Part shown: piece by piece, positions 7,461-14,143 of the stretch
Position numbering within the stretch: position 1 is the first letter of the stretch
Layout of the letters: each line of letters begins with the position of its first letter
Assembly: GCA_945861245.1 (NCBI GenBank)
Contig: CAMAUE010000045.1
Location: 1 to 36,233, forward strand
Direction: 5' to 3'
Source: Singulisphaera sp. GP187
Lineage (GTDB): Bacteria; Planctomycetota; Planctomycetia; Gemmatales; Gemmataceae
Length of the DNA stretch: 36,233 bases
Position numbers and translations under genes: made by a program
The notes under the pieces: generated by a model
Seen by the model: only the letters and a program-made list of their open reading frames with translations
What the model was told of the DNA's origin: nothing
Database searches by the model: none

Positions 7461-8783
7461 ATGCCTCAAGCCTCCTGGCACCTTGATCGACGAACTTTTC
7501 TCCGCGGCGCTGGAATGTCGCTGGCGTTGCCCTGGCTCGAAGCCATGTCGCACGCCAATCAGCCAGCCGCGCGGCCCAAGCGCTTTTGCGCCATCTTCTT
7601 TGGCAACGGCGTCGCGCTGCCGTCGCGCAACAGTCCGGACTACCAGGATTGGCACTGGTTTCCGCACACCGAGGGTACCGACTATCGGCTGACGCGGTCG
7701 CTCGAACCGCTCGCGCCGCATCGCCGTGACATGACGATCTTCGGCGGCCTGTCGCATGCCACGAGTCGGTTGCTCGTTGGCCACAACACGGTGGACGTTT
7801 GGCTAACCGGGGCCGACATCCGCGTCAATTTGCAAAACTCGATTTCGATCGACCAGGTGATCGCCCGCCGGAACGCCTCGCAGACGCGCATTCCGTCGCT
7901 GGTTCTTTCGAGCCACGGCGGCGTCGGCACGAAGAGCCGATCGACAACGATCGCGTTCGACGCCCAGGGCCACGCCATCCCCGCCGAATCGACGCCGCGC
8001 CGCATTTTCGAGCGTCTATTCGAACCGCCGACCGAAGGTGACCGCGCCGCAAGGGAGCGGGCGCTGGCCTCGGGCCGTCGCCGGGTCGATTTCCTGCTCG
8101 AAGATTCGCGTTCACTGCGCAACAATCTCGGCCGTCCCGATCAACAACGGCTCGACGAATTTCTGCAATCGCTCAGCGAAGTCGAAACGCGTCTCGTTCG
8201 CTCCGAAGAATGGCTCGGCCGAGCGCTGCCGCAAGTGAATCGCGGCGCAATCAACCTTGAGGTCTCGCCGCGTGGCCCGACCGACTACATCCGCACAATG
8301 CTCAACCTGATCGTACTGGCATTCGAGACCGACACGACGCGCGCCGCCGCCTACCAGCTGTGCGCCGAAGACGGCGTCGGCATCTGCGACCGCTTCCCCT
8401 CGATCATCGGCATCGGCGGCGGACATCACGGCATCAGCCACGGCGCAATGGCACCGTGGGGCCGATATGACCGCTATCTCGCCGAACAGTTCGCGTACTT
8501 CCTCGAACGGCTCGGTTCGATCCGCGAAGGCAACGATCGACTGCTCGACAACACCATGGCCCTGTTCGGCAGCGGCACGAGCACGACGCACAATGCTCGC
8601 AACTATCCCACCATCCTCGCCGGTGGCAGCAACATGGGCCTACGGCATGGCCGCTTCATCAAACAGCAAACCGAACGCCCGCTCGGTGATCTGTTCCTCA
8701 CGATGCTGCACCGCTTCGACATCCCGGCTCGCTCGTTCGCTGACAACGCAGGCGAATTCTCTGAGATTCTGGCGCGAAACTAA
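7461..8783 (+). CDS. DUF1552 domain protein (Tat-exported)
   Basis: This 440-aa protein starts at ATG 7461 with AAGGAA upstream. The N-terminus carries a twin-arginine motif (RRTFLRGAG) and a hydrophobic stretch ending near ALPWLEAMSHA, so folded export is expected. The rest follows the DUF1552 pattern: FFGNGVALPS, SIDQVIARR, a central helical region, GGGHHGISHG, and LFGSGTSTTHNARNYPTILAG near the C-terminus. This family normally sits next to DUF1592/DUF1588 cytochromes in planctomycetes and is thought to work with them in the periplasm; no reaction is established. The partner cytochrome ends at 5570, 1.9 kb away. A stem-loop with a T run follows at 8805-8858. Confidence 0.93.
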   Translation: MPQASWHLDRRTFLRGAGMSLALPWLEAMSHANQPAARPKRFCAIFFGNGVALPSRNSPDYQDWHWFPHTEGTDYRLTRSLEPLAPHRRDMTIFGGLSHATSRLLVGHNTVDVWLTGADIRVNLQNSISIDQVIARRNASQTRIPSLVLSSHGGVGTKSRSTTIAFDAQGHAIPAESTPRRIFERLFEPPTEGDRAARERALASGRRRVDFLLEDSRSLRNNLGRPDQQRLDEFLQSLSEVETRLVRSEEWLGRALPQVNRGAINLEVSPRGPTDYIRTMLNLIVLAFETDTTRAAAYQLCAEDGVGICDRFPSIIGIGGGHHGISHGAMAPWGRYDRYLAEQFAYFLERLGSIREGNDRLLDNTMALFGSGTSTTHNARNYPTILAGGSNMGLRHGRFIKQQTERPLGDLFLTMLHRFDIPARSFADNAGEFSEILARN

Positions 8784-8804
8784 AAACAGCGAGTCTAGAC
8801 GTGT

Positions 8805-8858
8805 AAGCGGCAGGTTGAACAAGGCTATTGCGTGTTCAACCTGCCGCTTCATTTTTTT
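8805..8858 (+). terminator. Stem-loop with T tract after DUF1552 gene (repeat family C, copy 1)
   Basis: 17-bp perfect arms (8805-8821 and 8833-8849, core AAGCGGCAGGTTGAAC) are followed by seven T residues (8852-8858), which fits an intrinsic terminator for the plus-strand gene ending at 8783. The stem sequence AAGCGGCAGGTTGAA is the same as in the larger palindrome at 28854-28925, so the terminator was probably recruited from a dispersed repeat. Confidence 0.75.
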
Positions 8859-8880
8859 ATCGGTCGTCGCTCGCAAGCGA

Positions 8881-8957
8881 AATCGTGGTTAGCGGCGACA
8901 CGCCAGCGGCGGATCAGGATCTATCCTAACGTGCGGATCCGCTGACGGTCACGATCA
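8881..8957. repeat. Imperfect palindromic element between convergent genes
   Basis: AATCGTGGTTAGCGG near 8881-8895 faces its imperfect complement at 8937-8956. Inside are smaller inverted pairs such as GGCG-ACAC-GCC and AGGAT-CTAT-CCT. It has the nested-palindrome layout of the other intergenic repeats but is more diverged. It lies just beyond the end of the DUF1573-like reading frame (stop 8959-8961). Confidence 0.45.
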
Positions 8958-8958
8958 G

Positions 8959-9111
8959 TTAGCGCAAACCAATATCGTCCAGAAAAAAGTGAATCTGCGA
9001 GTTGAATGGCCCGGCCCTGTGCGTTTCCAGAGTGCATTCCAAATCTTCGCTGGTCCCCGCCGGTATTTCAAACGGGATGTCGCGCTTCAACCTGAAGCTG
9101 CAATTCGTCCC
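8959..9111 (-). pseudogene. In-frame continuation of the DUF1573-like gene beyond TGA
   Basis: Reading through the TGA at 9112-9114 gives GTNCSFRLKRDIPFEIPAGT, then EDLECTLE, HRAGPFNSQ and FFLDDIGLR, ending in TAA (8959-8961). IPAGT..DLECTL and GPF are what would be expected after the conserved turn of DUF1573-like Ig domains, so this was one gene of about 125 codons. A TGG-to-TGA nonsense change is the simplest cause. A 6-bp stem with a GGT loop lies 14 nt after the TGA, but that alone is weak evidence for selenocysteine. Confidence 0.55.
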
Positions 9112-9333
9112 TCAGCAAAACGAACAGCCGACGATCCGCACCGTGTGCCGGGTTGGATTGTGCACTCGAAATCGCACTTGGTTCTCGCCCACCGCCAAAT
9201 TGGGAAACTCACGGTCCGGCTCGTCAATGCTGGCGCCGGGAGCATCGGTTTGGAGGTAATAACAATAGCCAGCCAGGCAAAGCAGGCCGATGCCGAGAAT
9301 GAGGAAACCGTTGGCTAAGTATCGGTAGATCAT
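9112..9333 (-). CDS. Small DUF1573-like membrane-anchored protein, stopped by in-frame TGA
   Basis: The ATG at 9331-9333 starts MIYRYLANGFLILGIGLLCL, a single membrane helix; a TTG at 9358-9360 is an alternative start. After the anchor comes a region ending NPTRHTVRIVGCSFC that resembles the beginning of a DUF1573/Ig-like domain. TGA (9112-9114) follows directly, and the same frame continues with family-like sequence to 8959. The gene follows the DUF1559 gene closely and is probably the last gene of the operon. It encodes 73 aa if the TGA is a true stop. Confidence 0.6.
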   Translation of the reverse strand: MIYRYLANGFLILGIGLLCLAGYCYYLQTDAPGASIDEPDREFPNLAVGENQVRFRVHNPTRHTVRIVGCSFC

Positions 9334-9366
9334 CGCGAGATTCCGAAAATCGAGAAACAATTCTAG

Positions 9367-10260
9367 TCACGGTAATTCGGTGACATCGGCACCCGCCCTT
9401 GAGGCCAGTGCAGGCATCATTGGGGCCGCAGAGTAGCTCAGGAAATGTACTGAGCCGTCGGCGTAGAGGAAATGCGCCCCGCCCTCATGTAGGCTCCAGA
9501 AGTGGAACATAGCGCATTGATTCGCAATGTTGCCAGGCGCGAATGGATAGGAACCTGGAGCGCACGAGCCGCCAGTGACGGGCTGCACATTCTTTTCATA
9601 AACGCCGAGCAGCATGTCCCCCGACCCCGTGGAGCGTTGGCCTGCGGCGGCGTACCACCAGCCGAATTGAAAGTCGGTGCTCGGCGGTCGCTCGCCTGCC
9701 AGCAGGGTGTTGCTCGCGCCGTCGGTAATATCGGCCATGCTGACGTGCGAATCGCGAAACAAGATGCCATCGCGCGTGGTCAAGTCCTTACCGGAAACGC
9801 CCAGGTAACTGGTAAAAGCTACTTGAATCTTATCGCGCGGCGCGAACTGCGGCTGATTGACTCGTGAATCCGCCGGACACCCAAAAACAGGAATAACGGT
9901 CGCCAATCCTACATGCGGCGTGTTATTGAAGGGGGAGAGCGATATTTTGTAGGCCTGCTGGGTGGTTAACCAAAGAGGGCCCTGGTCGATATGGGGCAAC
10001 AACTGGGTGAGCCAACTCATGTGCCGATACGGATACTTGCGGCTTCGATAGCGCATGCCGGCGGGAAACGACTTGTGGACATCATGAAACTGGTGCATTG
10101 CCAGGCCGATTTGCTTGAGATTGTTGGCACACTGTGCGCGGGCCGCAGCAGCGCGAACCCTTTGCACCGCCGGCACAACCAAGGCGATCAGGACCGCGAT
10201 GATGCCGATGACGACCAGCAGTTCGATCAAAGTAAAAGCGCGCCGGCGCGGCGGTTGCAT
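9367..10260 (-). CDS. DUF1559 prepilin-like protein
   Basis: This 297-aa protein starts at ATG 10258-10260 with GGAG upstream. The N-terminus has a class III (type IV pilin) leader with RRRAFTLIELLVVIGIIAVL, including the conserved Glu at +5. Then comes the family pattern ARAQCANNLKQIGLAMHQFHD..KSFPAG and the C-terminal HEGGAHFLYADGSVHFLS typical of DUF1559 proteins, which are numerous in planctomycetes. It is probably processed by prepilin peptidase and displayed at the cell surface or in a pseudopilus-like fibre. It is the fifth gene of the minus-strand run. Its first 20 codons and upstream region have a diverged duplicate at 11329-11388. Confidence 0.93.
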   Translation of the reverse strand: MQPPRRRAFTLIELLVVIGIIAVLIALVVPAVQRVRAAAARAQCANNLKQIGLAMHQFHDVHKSFPAGMRYRSRKYPYRHMSWLTQLLPHIDQGPLWLTTQQAYKISLSPFNNTPHVGLATVIPVFGCPADSRVNQPQFAPRDKIQVAFTSYLGVSGKDLTTRDGILFRDSHVSMADITDGASNTLLAGERPPSTDFQFGWWYAAAGQRSTGSGDMLLGVYEKNVQPVTGGSCAPGSYPFAPGNIANQCAMFHFWSLHEGGAHFLYADGSVHFLSYSAAPMMPALASRAGADVTELP

Positions 10261-10422
10261 ACGGGGCTCCAGTTACTTGTTCGGAGCTTGCGGGCTGAAA
10301 TATCGGCGTCGGATTGCTACGCACAAGAGCGCAAGACACAACGACCCCGCGGCTGCCAGCGACAACCAGATATGCCAGCGCGTCCCGCTCGCAACCGGCG
10401 GCGCCCCCATCGGTTCGAGTAA
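10201..10422 (-). repeat. 222-nt direct duplication, copy 1
   Basis: This block spans the end of the 10273 gene, the spacer and the first 20 codons of the DUF1559 gene. It aligns without gaps to 11329-11550, about 84 percent identical by eye, with long identical runs around TACGCACAAGAGCGCAAGAC. The offset is 1128 nt. Confidence 0.85.
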
Positions 10423-11328
10423 CCGAAAGGCCGTCATTGTGAATTCCCTATCATCCGGGAGTTGACTGACCTCGGCCAACTCAAATTTCATCTCGCTACT
10501 TCCTGGCTTCAATTCTCCGGTCTCTGTATCTTTGATTTCGCTCGTTTCAACGATTTCTACTGGAATTGGGTGTTTAGACTTTGAATCACGGAATTTGTAT
10601 TCAAAGTGCGATTTGCCATCTCCGTTGCCATATTTTGTAATGATGTTACATGATCGTAGACACCATGAACGCTCTGGATCCAAAATCATCGTGCCGCTTT
10701 GGATAGGAATGAACGGCCCTGGGGAATTGGTCGCATGCTTGTTGTCAAACTCGACCGAAACAGCCTCACGGCCGAGATAGTCTACTTTTTTTGCGTGAAT
10801 GATGCGAAAACTGGATTGCTGGATTAGGTCAGTTAAATCCGTGGCGCCGATCCGGATCAAAGCCTGGATTGATTTTGTGGCGCTATTTACCTCCTCCATC
10901 AACGAATCTGGTGATTTGGCTCGCTTGTCGATGTCAAGGTCGGCTATGGCCCACGAACTATCCTTGGTTTTACGTCGAAGACGAAAGTCATAGTTGGAAT
11001 TGAACGCCAATACAAACCCCTTCGTTGCGGCGCTTGAATCGGGTGTATCGTCTAATGCCTCGAACTGGCGCAGCAACAATTTGCAATTGTTGTTCTGTTT
11101 GATTACCGAAGTTGCATAATAGTTAACTTTCCCTTTATAAACGGACTTGTAGGAAAACTTTCCTTGGAGGCGGCTGAGAACTTCTCGGTACGCGCCCCAC
11201 GCGGGCGGCGCTTCGTTCAGGAAATGTTTTTTGAGCGCATTAGCGTCCTGGGCGCGGCCGACAACAGGTGTGCCGGCTGCAAGGACGAAGATCGCTGCTA
11301 CCAGAATTATCAAGCTATTTTGGGGCAT
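10273..11328 (-). CDS. Secreted, C-terminally membrane-anchored protein of unknown function
   Basis: It has 351 aa from the preferred ATG at 11326-11328. This start gives a normal Sec signal (MPQNSLIILVAAIFVLAAGTP.VGRAQ) and has GGAGG 11 nt upstream. Longer in-frame starts at 11388 (ATG) and 11400 (TTG) would add MQSPRGCAFTLIDLPEVIDI, a degenerate copy of a prepilin leader. The middle is an Asp- and Lys-rich extracellular domain I do not recognise. The C-terminus is PMGAPPV.SGTRWHIWLSLAAAGSLCL and continues into one membrane helix and an RRRYFSPQAP tail. The last 45 residues are nearly the same as those of the next gene upstream, while the rest is diverged. Periplasmic or surface location is expected. 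Confidence 0.75.
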   Translation of the reverse strand: MPQNSLIILVAAIFVLAAGTPVVGRAQDANALKKHFLNEAPPAWGAYREVLSRLQGKFSYKSVYKGKVNYYATSVIKQNNNCKLLLRQFEALDDTPDSSAATKGFVLAFNSNYDFRLRRKTKDSSWAIADLDIDKRAKSPDSLMEEVNSATKSIQALIRIGATDLTDLIQQSSFRIIHAKKVDYLGREAVSVEFDNKHATNSPGPFIPIQSGTMILDPERSWCLRSCNIITKYGNGDGKSHFEYKFRDSKSKHPIPVEIVETSEIKDTETGELKPGSSEMKFELAEVSQLPDDREFTMTAFRLLEPMGAPPVASGTRWHIWLSLAAAGSLCLALLCVAIRRRYFSPQAPNK

Positions 11329-11550
11329 GATGTCGATGACCTCCGGCAGGTCGATCAAAGTAAAAGCGCATCCGCGCGGTGATTGCATAAGATGCTCCAA
11401 TCACACTGACGGAGCCTGCGGGCTTAAATAACGGCGTCTGATTGCTACGCACAAGAGCGCAAGACACAACGACCCCGCCGCAGCGAGCGACAACCAGATA
11501 TGCCAACGCGCCCCGCCCGCAACGGGCGGCATCCCCATTGGTTCGGGTAA
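11329..11550 (-). repeat. 222-nt direct duplication, copy 2 with fossil prepilin leader
   Basis: It matches 10201-10422 without gaps. 11329-11388 corresponds to the first 20 codons of the DUF1559 gene but encodes the decayed leader MQSPRGCAFTLIDLPEVIDI, with Glu+5 replaced by Asp. Changes inside the fossil have produced a GGAGG and an ATG used by the downstream gene. 11401-11550 corresponds to the shared C-terminus of the two paralogues. Confidence 0.8.
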
Positions 11551-12435
11551 TCCATAATGGGAAAGGCGAAACTCGGCGTCTGCAATGCTGCCGTTATACT
11601 CGACATTAGAATACATGTGTATGTCTCTTCCACTTGCAAGTGGCCTTTTTCTGTATCGAATTGCAGAATCCGATGTTGTTTTTCTTAACACCGGAATTCC
11701 ATTGCCTTCGGCGTATTCCAAAATACCTTCAATAAAACCCACATTAGTCTCGGAGTTCAGGTTGTATCGGTATTTGGTGGGCCGATACGAATGCGATGGA
11801 TCAATATCGACGTATCCCGACTTGACGGGGTCGGGCCGGTCGACTTTCATCCCTTCAAACGTAAAATGAGCCCTGACGGAGCCACTAATGGCGTCCGCAG
11901 GAGAACGCTCGAGGCGAGTAATAACAAAGCCTGGCTTGGCGACCCAATCGAAAAGGTCGCGGTTACCGGCCGACATCCACGGACAAAGTCGATTGGTAGC
12001 GAGTCGATCGGCCAATTCTTTTTTGGAAAGATTAAGTTCACCCAATACCCATCCATCGCGCGGCAGTGCTTTCTTAATTTGCGCCGAATAATTCATGTTA
12101 CTCAGTTCGACATACTCCCGCGTCTCGCGTTTCTGGACTGCCTTGTCTTCGTGAAACGATTTACTTTTTACTTGACTAAATTCACCGCGATCCTGCCGAT
12201 AACCGAGCCGAACAGTATCGATGCGCGTGGGCCCCGCCTTGATCGATTCGGTACTAGTCGCATCGAAGTATTCAATACTGACATCCCATCGAGCGGTTTT
12301 GATGGACTCCAGAACGATTTTCCATTTCAGGAGAACGTTCCTCTGGAATTCCTTTCCGGTTTCCTCCTGCGCGAGCAGGTGCCCCGCACTGGGAAATATG
12401 GTGATCAAGACGATGCTACACCAGGTCCGCCGCAT
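11401..12435 (-). CDS. Secreted, C-terminally membrane-anchored protein, paralogue of the next gene
   Basis: This 344-aa protein starts at ATG 12433-12435 with GGAG upstream. The signal peptide (MRRTWCSIVLITIFPSAGHLLAQ) is followed by a mature domain of about 280 residues with no recognised motif (for example WDVSIEYFDATSTESIKAGP). The C-terminus has the same PMGMPPVAGGARWHIWLSLAAAG helix and short basic tail as the gene at 10273-11328. The stop TGA is immediately followed by the fossil prepilin leader. The two proteins probably sit side by side in the same envelope layer; their function is unknown. Confidence 0.8.
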   Translation of the reverse strand: MRRTWCSIVLITIFPSAGHLLAQEETGKEFQRNVLLKWKIVLESIKTARWDVSIEYFDATSTESIKAGPTRIDTVRLGYRQDRGEFSQVKSKSFHEDKAVQKRETREYVELSNMNYSAQIKKALPRDGWVLGELNLSKKELADRLATNRLCPWMSAGNRDLFDWVAKPGFVITRLERSPADAISGSVRAHFTFEGMKVDRPDPVKSGYVDIDPSHSYRPTKYRYNLNSETNVGFIEGILEYAEGNGIPVLRKTTSDSAIRYRKRPLASGRDIHMYSNVEYNGSIADAEFRLSHYGLPEPMGMPPVAGGARWHIWLSLAAAGSLCLALLCVAIRRRYLSPQAPSV

Positions 12436-12617
12436 GGCACGTTCTCCGATTTTCCTGTTTCAAAAGCGAGTTGAGGTTTCCCGGGTCGCCAGATTTTGCT
12501 TGATAGGGTGGCAGGCCACAAGTCGCAAACGCACCCTGATCCAAGAATAAAATTCCATGGCGACCCTGTAAGTAAATGCAATTCGCGCACAACGCCATCA
12601 TATCGACGTTTGGAGAA

Positions 12618-13067
12618 TTACTTCCGACACTCGCATTCGTAATTACTTCCTTTGGGAATCGGCGATTGCCAGACGCATCTGCATTGGGCAAACGGTCCTT
12701 CGCATATCCTAAGTGCTGGATTAACCGGTTCACATGTGGCCTGTGACTGGGAATCCAAACAATAAGCATTGCCTTTCTTGCAGGGGGCCTGTGCGAGGCA
12801 TGCCGCGGTGCAGTCGGGATCCCCATTACAGATGCCGTATTCGCAGCACTTTTGGCCGCAATCGGGGTCTTCGCTGTTTTCGCAATCTGCCGCACAGCAT
12901 TTTCCCAGGCATGCCCAGAGGTCTGGGCCCCATTCGAGGCCATCACATCCAGACATACATTCCGCGTCCGCCCGTGCGACCCCCGGCACCGCGAGAACGG
13001 CGACGGTCGCCAGCGTCATCGCCAGGCTGATCGGGAACCACGACATCAAGTTAAACCAACGAGCCAT
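12618..13067 (-). CDS. Secreted cysteine-rich protein
   Basis: This 149-aa protein has an ATG at 13065-13067 with AAGGAG at ideal spacing. A Sec signal ends near VPGVARADA, followed by a mature part of about 115 residues holding 20 cysteines, including CC pairs and CxC ends (GKCCAADC, QKCCEYGIC, CRC, CEC). The spacing suggests many disulfides, or metal binding by a small repeat unit with C..GDPDC spacing. I do not recognise a named family. Neighbours are a MauE-like protein, a fold sometimes linked with thiol chemistry, and envelope proteins, so an exported disulfide-bonded component is plausible. Confidence 0.75.
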   Translation of the reverse strand: MARWFNLMSWFPISLAMTLATVAVLAVPGVARADAECMSGCDGLEWGPDLWACLGKCCAADCENSEDPDCGQKCCEYGICNGDPDCTAACLAQAPCKKGNAYCLDSQSQATCEPVNPALRICEGPFAQCRCVWQSPIPKGSNYECECRK

Positions 13068-13097
13068 GTGAAACTCCTTCCAAGAAAGTGGAAACGA

Positions 13098-13216
13098 TTA
13101 ATGCAACGCCTTGCGGATTCGCCCCGTCAAACGGAAGCTAATCCTTCTGAACCCCTCATCATCGATCTTGAATTCGGCTTTGCGATTGAAACTTCCTGCC
13201 GCGTTGGGCAAGATGC
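13098..13216 (-). pseudogene. Out-of-frame C-terminus of the MauE/DUF1573 gene
   Basis: A different minus-strand frame continues the DUF1573 domain: ILPNAAGSFNRKAEFKIDDE and then GFRRISFRLTGRIRKALH, stopping at 13098. AGSF..KAEF.ID..GFR.I.F.LTG is the expected last strand pair. The switch is a 1-nt frameshift near 13205-13216, at the codons for VAMHL. It may be a mutation, a sequence error or, less likely, programmed slippage. Confidence 0.6.
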
Positions 13217-13980
13217 ATCGCGACGGTAATCGACCGCGCCTCGCCCGGCGGAATCGTAACCGGCAAATCGCCGATGACAGTGCAGGAACAATCGGAAGTT
13301 CCGCCAATGAGCCGAATCGGATGTTCGGTTCGATTCGTCAATTCCACTTTGGCCTCCCGCGTTTCGCCGGGGGCGCCAACGCCCATGTCGATCATTGATG
13401 GCGAGATCGAGAGTCGTTCGTTGCGCAGGCTGGCCAGCGCGGCATCGACGGAGCCATAACCATAATACGCAACGGCGGCGAGGATTCCCATCAGCAAAAG
13501 ATAAACGCCAACGACACTGGCAGTGGCGCGGGCAAGGCGAACACGATTATCCCACAGTGGTTTTAGATCGGGGCGAGCGATCAGCAAGCTGCCGACCGCG
13601 GCCAAGTCGACGCTGAACATGATCCAGGGATTGACGCTGACCTTGCTGCCCAGGCAACCACAGCTCGCTTGGCCGATCCAGCCCTGGTAGAAAGTGATGG
13701 CCGCGAAGGAGACAAACGCCGACAACACGACGGCCCAGGACGCGGGTTGCTGTTTGCCCGACAGAAGCCAAACGCCAAGGCCCATCTCGAATATCACGAT
13801 GAGGAATTGAAACGCCAGCGCGGCGAAAATGCCCATCCGAACGGATCCGCCCCGAACCCATAGACCTTGAGCGCCGCAGCGAGGAGCAGCAAAAGACCGA
13901 GACATCGCGAGACAATTGCATACCGCATCGATCAATCCCCTGGTAAGGACTGAGGCATCGGCCCAGAACGGGACCGGCAA
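13159..13980 (-). CDS. MauE/DoxX-like membrane protein fused to DUF1573 domain, frameshifted end
   Basis: The frame encodes 273 aa from a TTG at 13978-13980; internal ATGs (13905, 13836) are alternatives, so the start is uncertain. Four membrane helices are visible (FAALAFQFLIVIFEMGLGVWLL, AVVLSAFVSFAAITFY, the helix after NPWIMFSVDL, and VGVYLLLMGILAAVAYY). GQASCGCLGSKVSVNPW is a MauE-like CxC motif. A periplasmic DUF1573/Ig domain follows (VELTNRTEHPIRLIGGTSDC, SCTVIGDLPVTIPPGE). After TVAMHL the frame ends in HLAQRGRKFQSQSRIQDR, while the true domain end continues in another frame. It is the first gene of the envelope operon; a redox or thiol role is inferred from the CxC. Confidence 0.7.
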   Translation of the reverse strand: MPVPFWADASVLTRGLIDAVCNCLAMSRSFAAPRCGAQGLWVRGGSVRMGIFAALAFQFLIVIFEMGLGVWLLSGKQQPASWAVVLSAFVSFAAITFYQGWIGQASCGCLGSKVSVNPWIMFSVDLAAVGSLLIARPDLKPLWDNRVRLARATASVVGVYLLLMGILAAVAYYGYGSVDAALASLRNERLSISPSMIDMGVGAPGETREAKVELTNRTEHPIRLIGGTSDCSCTVIGDLPVTIPPGEARSITVAMHLAQRGRKFQSQSRIQDR

Positions 13981-14143
13981 ACAATGAGCTTAATCTATGG
14001 GGGGGCATTCGCGAAGTGTACAGATGTATTTAATAGTTTTATTTTTGATGAGAATTGGCAGGCGCGATTTGGCGAAGCGAGCGGCCCTTGGTCAGCCCGT
14101 CGAATAGGATACGATCATTGCCCTACGGTTTGGAGACGGGACA

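Noticed and set aside
9090-9114. Selenocysteine recoding at TGA 9112-9114
   Set aside because: The hairpin is short, lacks a clear lower stem and no other support exists in the window; a nonsense mutation is more likely, so it is only flagged for a check.
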